Shown in pieces: positions 1-10,999 of a stretch of 35,000 nt of DNA (the first letter of the stretch is position 1; each line of letters begins with the position of its first letter). This DNA comes from Chrysomallon squamiferum (Eukaryota; Mollusca; Gastropoda; Neomphalida; Peltospiridae). The position numbers were made by a program, and so were the translations under genes. The stretch lies in NCBI GenBank assembly GCA_012295275.1, contig CM022668.1, positions 11,270,522 to 11,305,521 of the forward strand, given 5' to 3'. The notes beneath the pieces were generated by a model that did not search any database, was not told the origin of the DNA, and saw nothing but the letters and a program-made list of their open reading frames with translations.

Positions 1-726
1 TTGTGAGATATACATACAAAAAATCAAGTACTTGATAATACGAATGTATTAATGAACATATACAGATAATTTTACAATGTATGTCGTTGTTACTGGTTTT
101 GCTTCAGTTCTTACAAATACTAATGCTACTACTACTACGAATGTTACTACTACTACTATTACTACGTGCTATCATCACCTTACTGTTGTTTCTGTTACCA
201 CTACCACAGCTACTACTACTACTACAACATTGTGCTATTACCACTACTTTTGTTACTAATACTACTTCTTCTGTCATTATTGATATTAAAGTACTACCGC
301 AGCTACTACTAGCAGTACTACTAATACTATATTACTACTGTTACTACTGCTACTAATATTACTGCTATTACTAGTGCTACTGTTAACTTCGCTGTATTGC
401 TGCTGCTGATAACAGCATTAGTAACGACACTAGCAGCGACAACAGCATAAACAACAATAAACAAAACCAATAATAATAATAAAAAGAAGAAGAAGAAGAA
501 GAAGAAGAAGAAGAAGAAAAAAGAAGATGAAGAAGGAACAGGGAGGAGAAAAATTAATCTTTCACCTGAATATTACAATTACTACTACAGCAACAATGAC
601 ACCAACAACAACAGCAGCAACGACGCCGCCAACTATTCCTCCGGAAACTTTAGATTGCTGGGATGAAGTTATGGCTGTAACAATAAAAATAATAATGATA
701 ATAATAACAATAATAATAATAATAAC

Positions 727-763
<37 letters not shown>

Positions 764-806
764 TTAACAATAACAATAATAATAATAATAATAAAAATAA
801 TAATAA

Positions 807-838
<32 letters not shown>

Positions 839-887
839 ACAATATCGGTAACAGCAACAACAATAATATCCAAACAATGATAACAAT

Positions 888-927
<40 letters not shown>

Positions 928-1000
928 GTATGCATATATGCATGTACAGAATCACACACACACACACACACAAATATATATAGCTAAGCTTCAGTACAAA
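1..1000. repeat. Trinucleotide and CA microsatellite field
   Basis: Degenerate (TAC)n at 77-420, (GAA)n at 484-520, (AAT)n at 690-806, (AGT)n at 806-838, (CA)n at 891-922 and 950-972. No exon is visible. Confidence 0.85.
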
Positions 1001-1079
1001 TTTGGATGCAGGTTTCACCTTCCCAGCCTGACAGACATCCACCAACAAAGAGTCCACTTTCATGATGACAGTTTTCAGA
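1001..1079 (-). pseudogene. Relic EGF type d exon in gene B
   Basis: It matches the 3' half of exons 14060-14203 and 15158-15301 (SENCHHESGLFVGGCLSGWE, then GETC). One cysteine is Phe, the 5' half is replaced by TA repeats, and the donor G is lost. It shows gene B once had the membrane-proximal module. Confidence 0.65.
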
Positions 1080-1733
1080 TAAAATATACCTACACACGAT
1101 CATATATATATATATATATATACATACACAGATACATTAAATACAAAAGGTTCCTGAAAACTAACATTCTGCATAGAAAAGAATTATTGTAAATGTATAT
1201 AATTATTCTACATAAATAAACCAACAGAAGCATCGCTATTTCAATATCTGTGTGTGTAAACACTGGAATGAAAAAAAAAAAAAAAAAGAGTTCGTAAATG
1301 AATATTATAATAAATGTTATCTTTTCTGAGTTTCATATTTTTTATTTTGACATTTTTCAGTCTTGAGTTCATATCTTTGGAAATAAATAAAATTTTGATT
1401 ATTATACTGAGATCTCAAAGAGAGACAAATAATTAACCATTTATTCTGTACTTATTACAACTTGAACATGTTTGAAAATAGACAGACGTATGATCTTGGT
1501 TCCTCTTGCAAATAAACCAGAAGCGAATTATGTTAAAATAATAAAACATATAAGCCTTATTGGCCTTGAAAAAAATCTAAATAAATAAATATATAAATAA
1601 ATAAATAAATAAAATGATGAAATAAAGAAAGGAAAATAAACATCCTGAAGTATTATATCTTTAATAAAATCAGATTGTTCAAGATACCCACTGTGTAATT
1701 AAGTTTAATATTTTATCTTTAATAAACACGTAC

Positions 1734-1823
1734 TGGTTGTACAGTCTGTAGACTCGTATCCTGTTTGACAACCATCAACACAAGTTCCATTCACAGAATC
1801 ACAAACTTGAATTGCCAAAACAT
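1734..1823 (-). pseudogene. Relic EGF type a exon in gene B
   Basis: The 3' two-thirds of a type a module remain (CDSVNGTCVDGCQTGYESTD, then CTT and donor GTACGT). The 5' third and acceptor are gone, and a +1 base in the GGCAATTCAAGTTTGTGAT stretch breaks the frame. Confidence 0.65.
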
Positions 1824-1987
1824 GTGTGTATTTGTGTGTGGGTAATACATCAGTAGACTCGAAACGTACTGATCGCTTATTGGTTAGATGATTACTATTG
1901 CTGATTGAAGACAATAATGATATGACAATTACTGACTGTACAAAGACACAATAATTATATAACGATAATTACTGCGAGGGAACTTAC

Positions 1988-2128
1988 TGACTGAACAGTC
2001 TGGTTGTTCCCAACCTGCAAGGCAGCCATCTTTACATGTTCCATTCTCCGTGTCACAGTCCTGTCTACCTTTACAATGTCTGTCATCACAAGACATGTTA
2101 CAGTTGTATCCATACGTGCCACTGCAAG
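1988..2128 (-). CDS. Gene B exon: EGF module type b
   Basis: A 141-base phase 1-1 exon reading CSGTYGYNCNMSCDDRHCKG..., ending WEQPDCSV, donor GTAAGT. It is the last intact exon of gene B in the window. Confidence 0.85.
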
Positions 2129-3036
2129 CTGAAAGTAAAAAGTACAAAGCAAAACTGGAGAAAAACAAAACATAACTTATTAAAAATCCGCATCGTATCT
2201 TGCAATGTATAGATGGATGTTAGGGCAGGCATGTGAGAATGTGTTTGATATCGGAGAAGAAAAATATTCTGAAGAAAACAAATTTGTAAACTGTTTGCTC
2301 TTATAATTTTGTTGTTTAGAGAAACTAAGTCAGTCTTCAAATCGTAAGTAGAAATATAAACCAATAGTTGCATCGCTATTTAGATCTCCATGTGTGTAAA
2401 CTTTGGAATGAATACAAAAACGTTCGTAAAGGAATATTATAATAAATATTATCTTTTCCGAGTTTATTTAGTTTTCCTTTTCATGTGTTTCAGTTTCAGT
2501 TCATATCTTTGAGAAATATATAAGCCGTTGAATTGACGGTAATACGAATAAATAACCGTTAATTCTGCATTTATTACGAACTTTTGAATATGTTTGAAAA
2601 ATAGACAGACATGTGATCTTGTTTCTCTTAAAGCCAAACTAGGAGGAATTAAAGAATACTGACATCTAAGCTCTGTCGCTCCGAGAAAGGCAGTTTCATG
2701 GAGATATTTATATATTTAATAAAATAAGATTGCTCCAATTCGATTAACAAAATATCCACAGTGTAATTATGTTTAACATTTTAACTCTGTGTTTCTCAAT
2801 CACTAGTAAATACGTACTGGTTGTACAGTCTGTAGACTCGTATCCTCTTTGACAACCACCAACACAAGTTCCTTTCACAGCGTCACAAGTTGAATCTCCA
2901 AAACATTTACGTTCTTTACACAACTTTGAACACTTCTGTCCGTATAGATGACTGGAACATTCTAAAATATACCAAACAAAGAATAACAAAAGATAACAAA
3001 ATCTATCTATCTATTTATCTATCCATCTATCTATCC

Positions 3037-3086
<50 letters not shown>

Positions 3087-6000
3087 ATATATATATATAT
3101 GTTTGTATATATCTCTCGGTATGTGTTTTGAAGCACCTTCGTTAAATAGCGTGTGCCCATAATAAATTAAAGAAACGACAGTGAAGATTCTTTTTATAGA
3201 AGGTTTTTTTTACCTACCAAATGAAGCAATAGGTCCTGTTCGTGTGTTTGCAGTAATATTAAAAAATTAAAATAACGATATAGCTAAAAGTAATGTTTTT
3301 ATAAGGCACTTTTTAGCCATACATAAACAACCCCGTAACTCCAAAGTTTCACAATTAATTTCACTCACAAACTGCACAAAACATTGCGATCTTTTGACAG
3401 TCAGAACACTATTAAGCATTTAGGAGTTATTGTTCTGGGATGTCGACCGACTACAACTCACTTAGACCAATATCCCATTAAAAAGGTAAGAATGTTACAG
3501 TATACACATTCTAACTAGAAACAAACAAAAACTCACAATATATACTGAATTTAATGTTTATATTTTAATCTTGTATATATTATATTATATCTCTGTCAAT
3601 AATAACAACAAAAACTCAGATTATTTCTGCACAACGCGAGATTGTTGCTTAGTGCGTCAAAACCGATACCACGATGAAATGTGTGTGTGTACGTATGTGT
3701 GTATGTGTATTTATTTATCTATTTATTTACATATACATACAGACAGACAGACTCTAGATTTACAGATTGTACGAAGAAACTGTGATAACACTTACCGATG
3801 TGTCTTGAAACGTACTGATTGTATAATGACATTGACTGAATTGTGACAATTACTGATTGCTTGATGGCTCGTACTGATTATGTTATTTTTATTATAAAGT
3901 CTTTCGAAAATACAAACTTGTTTGTTAATCGTTTTAGTAGTAGCTATTGTTTTATAATATTTTACATTTAAGTACAGAATGAATAATAATTATATCAGTA
4001 TACACTAGAGATTGCCTGTAGTTACACTGATTTGCTACACGGCTTTCAACTGAATTTTATTTTTAGCAATCATATTGCTTATTAATGAATAAAGTTTTGA
4101 TTTATGTTCTAGACGACTAAATTGGAAACAATAGACATAAGTGTATTCCTATGTAATAGATATCTTACGTTGTTTGCAGTCAGCTGAAATGAACCCTGCA
4201 GTACAACCATTGTCACATTTTCCTGTTACGTTGTTACACGTTGATGAACCTTTACAGTGTCTGGTAGAACAATCTTCACCACACAACACACCATAGTGAT
4301 TGGAATCACACACTGAAATACAGATATAAAATTATTATTATAAACCATTTCTAAAGTAAGTATCTATGACAATGATATTAAACTTATTCATTTTTCAGCA
4401 GTAACAAGAAATTCTTAAAGATGAATACAAGTTAACATTTATTATGTATTTATTATAGTTCTGGTCTCTGAATGAGACACACTCACGCACAAACACATAA
4501 ATATTTATTTAAAATTAATATTTATCTATTAATCATTGCTTAATGTCTTAAATAATTATAACTCTTAACAGTCAATTTTATCTTAATAAACTGTTTATCA
4601 TGATGAGTATTTTCTGTATCTATTATCTGTATGATACCGTTACACGAGGACCCAGTCCAGTTAGTCTCACATCCGTCAGAACATTTTCCAGTAGTGTAAT
4701 TACAGGGATGTGTTTTACAATGACAAAACTCAGTACAGTGTTCACCATACGTTCCAGAGTCACACACTGAAAAGTAAAACAAAACAAGAAAAGAAACCCC
4801 AAAATTGTATAATTGGAACGATATTGTTCTTTAGCAAATTTTTTTAAAAATATGAAAAGAAAACACTTTCTTATAAATGTTCTTGCGTCACTTATTTAAA
4901 AAGAAATTAAACAAAACGACTGAAAAATAATAATGACTATGATTAGAGTGATAATTCCGGTGTTAGCGATGATATACTTATATATGTGAGTGCGTTAATG
5001 TATGTATATATATATATATATATATGTACACGTACGTGTCTGTGTATGCATATGAGTTCTTCTAAATGTGGCTACTTAATGTTTCTACATGCAATAAATG
5101 TATTTATAAAGTCTACATACCAAAAACTTGAACTTCACAAAAGTCCATTGAAAAGTCGCCTGTGTTTCTGTAAAGTGTGATGTATCTAGCATTCTGATTA
5201 CAGGTCAGATGTGTTATATATGGACTGTTTATTTCTGCTTTACCACACAAGTGTCCTGTGTTAGTCTGGTTTACCTCCTCAGAGCTGTAGAGTTCAACAC
5301 CATCTCTGCGATCAATGTCTAAAAGGTAATACAAATATGTATGTTAGTGCTAAATATTGTGTGCTATATCATATTACAATACTACATCGTTATGCAGGAT
5401 ATCAAAAATCTGAATAAAACTTTTAGCAACTTTTCATAACTCGTTTGAATCTTATTAAACAATTTTTTTTCTCATTCTGTTCATCAAACATTTATTAAAC
5501 AATTTATCTATCTTTCATGTTGTCCGTTCTTCCATCCTTTATAAAACCTTCTGTTCGTCAATCCATTCTTCTATTTATCAACAAATAAAACACGGTTAAT
5601 CAACGGCTTGTTAACTACCAAGTTATCAAAGGTAACTAACTCAATTAATTAATTTATAAAAAGATGGACGACAACAAATACAGCAAAATGCCTGTCATCT
5701 TTTTTGGTATTATTATAAATATATCTGATTTAAAAGAAACCATTTTCTATGAAACAGACAACCAAGTGATCACATACATGAAATCTAAAAACAAGATGTG
5801 ATAGCAGAATTATCAAAAAATCTTCAATGTTGTTTCTATTTCCTTCATTAAATAATTTAATTAAATTTTGTTCCTATTTTCATACAGTGTGTGGATGTGT
5901 TTCTTTATGTATGTATGTATTGAAAACTGTTTGTGTATGTGTATTGTTCTTATATAATTTATTTATTAAAATATTATCTCAGTTTTAAGTATAAAAGAAT

Positions 6001-7239
6001 AATAAACAAAAATAATGAATAATTATAAATAAATAAAATAAACAAATAAGTAGTAAAATAAGTAAATAACATAAAAATGAATAGTAATTATATATATATA
6101 TCATTTACAACAACAGTAACAACTGCTACTAGTATTATTTCTGCTGCTGCATTAAACTTTCTCCTTTAGAAAGTATTAAAAATCAAGGAAAATAAAGAAA
6201 TATAAAATAATTTATGAAGGTAAGTAGAAATAAGGTGAACTTACAACCAGTTCTGAAGTAAATAATTACTTCTTGTATGAAATAAAAATCTCCCAGGTCT
6301 ACCTGCCACCAGGTGGAGTTATTGTTAGTATCTGTTAGAATACAGTAATAATCAAAAGTCCGAGTGTCACCATCTACAGCGAATGAAGAATTACGATTCA
6401 GATATGGGTAATAGGAACTTTGTGTGGTCTTCTTACCAAACGCAACGTTTTCTAGAATAAAAAAAAAATAATAATAATAAAATAAATAAATAACTTGTTT
6501 ATCATTATTCACACTTACTACTACTACTACTATTACTATTACTACTACTACTACTACTATTACTACTACTACAACTACTACTACTATTACTACTACTAAT
6601 ATTATTACTACAACTATAGCTACTACTGCTGCTGACATTATTACTACTACACTTGCTACTGACTGTATTATTATCATTACCACTAGTACACATAATTATA
6701 CGTATATTATGCTTCTGAACATAGGGTGCGCCCTCACACTCGTACATACACTCATATATACGCATACATGTACATACATATACAGAACATACATACAAAT
6801 AAACATATATACATGCAAGTATACACAAATTATATATTTTTTAAATACATTTACCAACTGTGCATTTTGGACCTGACCATCCAATTTTGCAAGAATTAGG
6901 GCCGCCATTACATCCTGTGACGTCATCACAATAACCATCACAGTGACACGTGTAGTTACAGTTCAATCCATAGGTTCCTGGTTTACAGTTAGCTAGCAAC
7001 AGAGCATGACATAAGTAATAACAACATAAGTGTAATAATATAGAAAATCTTCTATTTTTTTAACGTGAGAACAGCTTATCTGTGTTTCATTAGAAACATT
7101 TGTTTTGCGTCTACTAACAGATATTTTACTAAAGTACTAATTTATATATAGATATATATATATAAAACAGTTATGAGAGTCTGTTTGTGTATATATATCT
7201 ATGTATCTATCTACATCTATATCTATCTATCTATCTATA

Positions 7240-7283
<44 letters not shown>

Positions 7284-8419
7284 AAACGTAGATTAACGTA
7301 ATTACTTGATTCTCCCGTGACTGATTCCATTTCAAAAAATGATTCAACTGATTCCGTGTGTTAACTCTGGTTTTCAGAAAACCGTAAATAATTTAGTTGC
7401 GTTTATATGTTTGTAAATAAGTAAATAATTCAATCTAAACTCTTGCTGATGTCATATTTGTCTAGTGGATGTATTTTAGTGTCATAATTTAAAATGTACT
7501 AATCCCTGACATAGTGTCCCCTGGACGAGATAAAGAAAATCTTAGGCAACTAGTTAAACAAGAAAATACTGTTTAATAGGCGTCATTATTTCAGTTATCA
7601 GAAAGAATAGTTGTTGTAGAACACTGGTTGGAACGGGAAGAAAGTCCAGAAAAGAAACTGACAGTAATCTTAGAGTTCAATGTTCAAACACTGAGCGAAA
7701 CTACGCGATTACAGTTCATACAACAATTTTCATGATTTGTAACCTCTGAAAATGGAACGCAGAATTCTTCTCTGCCAGTTTGAATACTCGTGTAATATGC
7801 ACATACTGGAGAAATAATTTCAATTTTTACTACGTATTGTGTTAATTTCCAAGAACCGACTATTTAGTGGTAATTGATTTAAAAGTATTTTTAAGAATGA
7901 AATAAAAACAACTATTGCTATTTTCCGACTATTTTAAAAATGACTTCCTATGTTACAATATCAGATTGCTGAATCAGAAAAGTAACAAGAGATCCAGTTA
8001 TATTAATTTCCGTCAGGATACCAATACAATCTTAAAAGAAGATGCTGTCTTTTTATTTTATTTTATTTTATTTTTGTCTTTACTCATTATTTTTATTTTT
8101 TTGATGAAACGACAAGATCTGTTAACTCATAAAACACCTCCTTTCTTTATCTCTCACTACAGAGTTACGTGAAGTAACAACAAATCATAAAACACACATT
8201 CATCAGCGGGTACTTATAAATACATTAACTTGGGAGTGTTATGCAAATGTACTCGACTGTTTCTTTCAAACTATCAAGATGTAATCATCAGTGTAAAATT
8301 AATGTTATCAAACAAGAAAAGAAGGAACGTGATTTTATCTTTACGCACGAGCGGATCCTTGATATTAACTGGGTAGCAAATGTACTTGCGTGTCTCTGAT
8401 TTTTCGTTTAACGCAGTAC

Positions 8420-8512
<93 letters not shown>

Positions 8513-9188
8513 TTGCGTGTGTGCGTGTGTGTGTATATATATTTATATATTTAGCTATTAACATCAACATCAAATAAAACTAAGTACGCGATCCAAAATG
8601 AAGAAGAAAACTAACAGCAAAATCAACAACTACAACAACAAAATAAAAATAAAATATATATATATATATATATTGTTAACTAAATAAAACAACCAACCTT
8701 TGCCTGACACGTATTCAAACTAGAAATAAAAACACAACGCAGAAAGAAACAAGTAAATCCAACACTTCAACATGTTTTCTGTCCTGAAACAACACAATCT
8801 GTTCTTTTATAAAACCTCCTTTCTTTGTCTGTGACTACAGAGTTATCTTAAGTAAAAACAAATCATAAAACACACATTCTTCAGCTGGTAAATACAAATA
8901 CATTATCTGCGAGTGTGTCCTGTACATCTATTCGCATATTTATTTCAAATATGTGAAGCTATAATCATAAATATAAATTAATGTTATCAAACAAGTAAAG
9001 CAGGAAGATGTTTTTATGTTTATGCAGGAGCGGATCCTCGATATTAAACTGGGATGTAATTGCTTGTCTCTGTCAGTCGATCTGTGTATCAATCTGTGTA
9101 TGTAATTCTCTGTCTCTATATCAAAAGATACTGGCAATACATATGACAGTCAAAAGAAAAACACACAAACAAATAAGCACACCTACGC

Positions 9189-9269
<81 letters not shown>

Positions 9270-9331
9270 CAGAGAGAAAAAAGAGATTACTCGGTATATT
9301 TTAGATTTCTCGTTCAATGCAATACGATAAG

Positions 9332-9420
<89 letters not shown>

Positions 9421-10162
9421 GGTGTGTGTATATATATATATATTTAGATATTAAAATCCACATCAAAGAAAACTAAGTACGTGATCCAAAAAGAAGAAGA
9501 GAACGAAGAGCAAAATCAACAACCACAACAACAAAATAATAATAAAATGTATATAAATATATATATATATTGTTAACTAAATAAAACAACTAACCTTTGC
9601 CTGACACGTATTCAAACTTGAAATAAAAACACAACGCAGAAAGAAACAAGTAAATCCAACACTTCAACATGTTTTCTGTCCTGAAACAACAAAATCTGTT
9701 AAGTTTTATAGAACCTCCTTTCTTTGTCTGTGACTACAGAGTTATCTTAAGTAAAAACAAATGATAAAACACACATTCTTCAGCTGGTAAATATAAATAC
9801 ATGTAGCTGCGAGTGTGTCCTGTACATCTATTCGCATATTTATTTCAAATATGTCAAGCTGTAATCATAAACATAAATTAATGTTATCAAACAAGTAAAG
9901 CAGGAAGATGTTTTTATCTTTATGCAGGAGCGGATCCTCGATATTAAACTGGGATGTAATTGCTTGTCTCTGTCAGTCGATCTGTGTATCAATCTGTGTA
10001 TGTATGTCTCTGTCTCTATATCAAAAGATACTGGCAATACATATAACAGTCAAAAGAAAAACACACAAACAAATAAGCACACCTACGCATAGAAAGAGAG
10101 AGAGAGAGATTACTCGGTAAGTTTTTGATTTCTCGTTTAATGCAATACGATAATTATTCTCT

Positions 10163-10241
<79 letters not shown>

Positions 10242-10506
10242 AGTGTGTATGTGCGTGTGCGTGTGTATCTATATATATATATATATATTAAGATACTAAC
10301 ATCCACTCACTCAAATAAAACTAAGTACTTGATCCAAAAAGAAGAAGAAGACGAAGAGCAAAATCAACAACCACAACAACAAAATCATAATAAAATGTAT
10401 ATATATTGTTAAATAAATAGAATAACTAACCTTTGCCTGACACGTATTCAAACTTGAAATAAACGCACAACGCAGAAAGAAACAAGTAAATCCAACACTT
10501 CAACAT
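1988..10506 (-). CDS. Gene B: paralogous fucolectin-EGF receptor, 3' end decayed or outside the window
   Basis: Exons on the minus strand: first exon 10431-10506, 9595-9670 or 8698-8773, then 6855-6992, 6245-6451, 5121-5318, 4638-4766, 4169-4312, 2818-2961, 1988-2128. All join in phase 1. The product begins with a signal peptide, an EGF module, a two-exon fucolectin-like F5/8-C domain and four EGF modules. Beyond 1988 only exon relics are seen (1734-1823 and 1001-1079), and no TM or tail exon like those of gene A is found down to position 1. The real 3' end may lie left of the window, or the gene may encode a secreted form or be dying. It is a tandem duplicate of gene A, with the equivalent EGF exons about 17.9 kb apart. 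Confidence 0.7.
2818..2961 (-). CDS. Gene B exon: EGF module type a
   Basis: A 144-base phase 1-1 exon reading CSSHLYGQKCSKLCKERKCF..., ending YESTDCTT, donor GTACGT. It is nearly the same as gene A type a modules. Confidence 0.85.
2962..4168. other. Intron of gene B
   Basis: Contains (TATC)n at 3001-3085 running into TA, and a few degenerate ACTGATTGTATAATGACA units near 3810-3880. No exon-like frame on either strand. Confidence 0.6.
4169..4312 (-). CDS. Gene B exon: EGF module
   Basis: A 144-base phase 1-1 exon, acceptor TATTTCAG, donor GTAAGA. It reads CDSNHYGVLCGEDCSTRHCK..., ending ISADCKQ. Gene A retains only broken relics of it (21.8 and 22.4 kb). Confidence 0.8.
4638..4766 (-). CDS. 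Gene B exon: EGF module
   Basis: A 129-base phase 1-1 exon, acceptor TTTTCAG, donor GTATCA. It reads CDSGTYGEHCTEFCHCKTHP..., eight cysteines, ending WTGSSCN. No intact counterpart is seen in gene A. Confidence 0.75.
5121..5318 (-). CDS. Gene B exon: fucolectin-like domain, C-terminal half
   Basis: A 198-base exon, acceptor TTTTAG, donor GTATGT. It has IDRRDGVELYS near the start, ARYITLYRN, and ends MDFCEVQVF. The middle loops bear no clear resemblance to gene A's half-domain, which suggests a different ligand. Confidence 0.85.
5319..6244. other. Intron inside gene B lectin domain
   Basis: AT-rich, with TAAATAAA-type repeats around 6000-6080; it separates the two half-domains at the same place as in gene A. 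Nothing coding is seen. Confidence 0.6.
6245..6451 (-). CDS. Gene B exon: fucolectin-like F5/8-C domain, N-terminal half
   Basis: A 207-base exon, acceptor TTCTAG, donor GTAAGT (a weaker GT four bases earlier would not keep the alignment with gene A). It has ENVAFGKKTTQSSYY, AVDGD, CILTDT and STWWQVDLG. Framing and motifs match 24183-24392. Confidence 0.85.
6515..6690. repeat. (TAC)n trinucleotide repeat in gene B intron
   Basis: Degenerate ACT/TAC trinucleotides between the EGF and lectin exons; gene A has (AAT)n at the corresponding place. Confidence 0.8.
6855..6992 (-). CDS. Gene B exon: first EGF-like module
   Basis: A 138-base phase 1-1 exon, acceptor TTGCTAG, donor GTAAAT. It reads NCKPGTYGLNCNYTCHCDGY..., ending WSGPKCTV. 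It joins the leader as ...SGK-A-NCKPG and the lectin exon as ...CTV-ENVAFG. Confidence 0.8.
6993..8106. other. Large intron between leader array and gene B body
   Basis: Contains TATC/TA repeats at 7197-7280 and TTTTA repeats near 8051-8100. No exon or conserved block is recognised at 7290-8050. Confidence 0.5.
8107..8200 (-). pseudogene. Relic of a leader-exon promoter without its exon (gene B side)
   Basis: Positions 8117-8200 match the promoter block of the leader units (GTTAACAGAT, AGGAGGT, CTACAGAGTTA motifs and the AAACAAATCATAAAACACAC stretch). The TATA element has become TTTTATGAG, and no signal-peptide exon follows between 8107 and 8000. It is a fourth, broken unit on the gene B side. 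Confidence 0.55.
8424..8510. repeat. (TC)n microsatellite
   Basis: Uninterrupted TC dinucleotides at the fixed place in the leader unit. Confidence 0.95.
8698..8773 (-). pseudogene. P1 first-exon copy of gene B with in-frame stop
   Basis: This is the same 76-base signal-peptide exon, nearest to the gene B body. ATG is at 8773-8771, the TATA box is intact (8804-8811) and the donor is GTTGGT. The codon that is AAG (Lys) in the other four copies is TAG at 8722-8720, right after MLKCWIYLFLSALCFYF. Translation from this leader would stop after 17 residues. It could be an inactive copy; recoding of TAG to TGG by A-to-I editing is possible but only a guess. Confidence 0.7.
8804..8811 (-). promoter_or_regulatory. 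TATA box of P1
   Basis: TATAAAAG in the conserved block upstream of the stop-containing leader copy. Confidence 0.5.
9191..9418. repeat. Inverted (GA)n / (TC)n pair
   Basis: (GA)n at 9191-9260 and (TC)n at 9334-9418 with about 73 bases between; the RNA could fold into a long perfect hairpin. Confidence 0.85.
9595..9670 (-). CDS. P2 first exon of gene B: signal peptide
   Basis: ATG at 9670-9668 opens MLKCWIYLFLSALCFYFKFE, then YVSGK, and ends phase 1 at GTTAGT. TATAAAAC lies at 9703-9710, and a TTTCAG Inr-like or acceptor-like sequence sits 10-15 bases before ATG. No defect is visible. It differs from P3 by very few codons, and the flanking DNA is similarly conserved. Confidence 0.75.
9703..9710 (-). 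promoter_or_regulatory. TATA box of P2
   Basis: TATAAAAC; a TTTCAGGAC Inr-like sequence lies about 28 bases downstream (A near 9682), leaving roughly a 12-base 5' UTR. Confidence 0.55.
9742..9919 (-). promoter_or_regulatory. Candidate GATA-motif cluster upstream of P2
   Basis: The minus strand has AGATAA (9742-9747), TGATAA (9884-9889) and AGATAA (9914-9919), all WGATAR. The middle site is also present upstream of P1, P3 and P5, the distal one upstream of P3 and P5, and the proximal one only at P1 and P2. Motif occurrence is seen; binding is inference. Confidence 0.35.
10165..10238. repeat. (TC)n microsatellite
   Basis: Equivalent of the TC runs at 8424 and 9334, with a short (GA) at 10097-10109 on the left. 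Confidence 0.95.
10431..10506 (-). CDS. P3 first exon of gene B: signal peptide
   Basis: ATG at 10506-10504 opens MLKCWIYLFLSALCVYFKFE, then YVSGK, ending phase 1 at a GTTAGT donor (10430). It joins the EGF exon at 6992 to give ...YVSGK-ANCKPG. It has an intact TATA box 40 bases upstream, an open frame and a good donor, so P3 is one of two gene B leaders with no visible defect. Confidence 0.75.
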
Positions 10507-10538
10507 TTCTTCTGTTCTCAAACAATAAATTCTGTTAA

Positions 10539-10546
10539 CTTTTATA
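10539..10546 (-). promoter_or_regulatory. TATA box of P3
   Basis: TATAAAAG with the same 40-base distance to ATG as in P2 and P4, which implies a very short 5' UTR if it is used. Confidence 0.55.
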
Positions 10547-10999
10547 AAACACCTCCGTTCTTTATCTGTCACTACAGAGTTATGTCAAGAAACAACAAAT
10601 CATAAAACACGCGTTCTTCAATGGGTTGTTTTAAATACACTAACTGGAGATGTGACCTGTACATGTATTCGCCTGTTTCTTACAAACGTGTCAAGCTGTA
10701 ATCGTAAACATAAATTAATGTTATCAAACAAGTAAAGCAGGAAGATGTTTTTATCTTTATGCAGGAGCGGGTCCTCGATATTAACTGGGTAGTAACTATT
10801 TGTCTCTGTCCGTCTATCTGTCTATCTGTTTGTGTCTCTATGTCTCTGTCTCTATATCAAAAGACACTGGCACATACATATGACAATCAAAAGAAAAACA
10901 CACAAACAGATAAGCACACCTACACATACATACACATTTATTTTGTATTATAATTATTTTATATAGATATATGTACGTGTCTAATATATTTCGACCAAT

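Larger units (their letters stand above)
1211..2906. repeat. Tandem duplication of a ~1.1 kb unit in gene B
   Basis: Segments near 1211-1815 and 2353-2906 share CATCGCTATTT, GTGTGTAAAC, TTCGTAAA, AATATTATAATAAAT, TTATCTTTTC and CAGTTCATATCTTTG in the same order and then the end of a type a EGF exon. The left copy's exon is the relic 1734-1823. Confidence 0.65.
8107..10985. repeat. Tandem leader-promoter units in front of gene B
   Basis: Each 0.84-0.90 kb unit holds, in + order: signal-peptide exon, TATA block, AAACAAATCATAAAACACAC block, GTTATCAAACAAGTAAAGCA block, AGGAGCGGATCCTCGATATT block, TTTCTCGTTTAATGC then (TC)n, and AACTAAGTACGTGATCCAAA. ATG-to-ATG spacing is 897 and 836 bases. Confidence 0.85.

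Noticed and set aside
562-1063. Long Ile/Leu/Tyr/Cys-rich open frames on both strands
   Set aside because: They are translations of AAT, AGT and CA microsatellites with no splice-site or domain support.
938-1192. Plus-strand frame HLPSLTDIHQQRVHFHDDSF, also near 15131
   Set aside because: Antisense reading of EGF type d exon or relic.
3001-3101. Regular tetranucleotide arrays considered as CRISPR-like repeats
   Set aside because: Simple (TATC)n with no spacers, in a spliced eukaryotic locus.
8773-9710. TTTCAG before each leader ATG as a splice acceptor for an upstream non-coding exon
   Set aside because: Not fully excluded, but the preceding TATA at 28 bases fits a transcription start better and the pyrimidine tract is weak.
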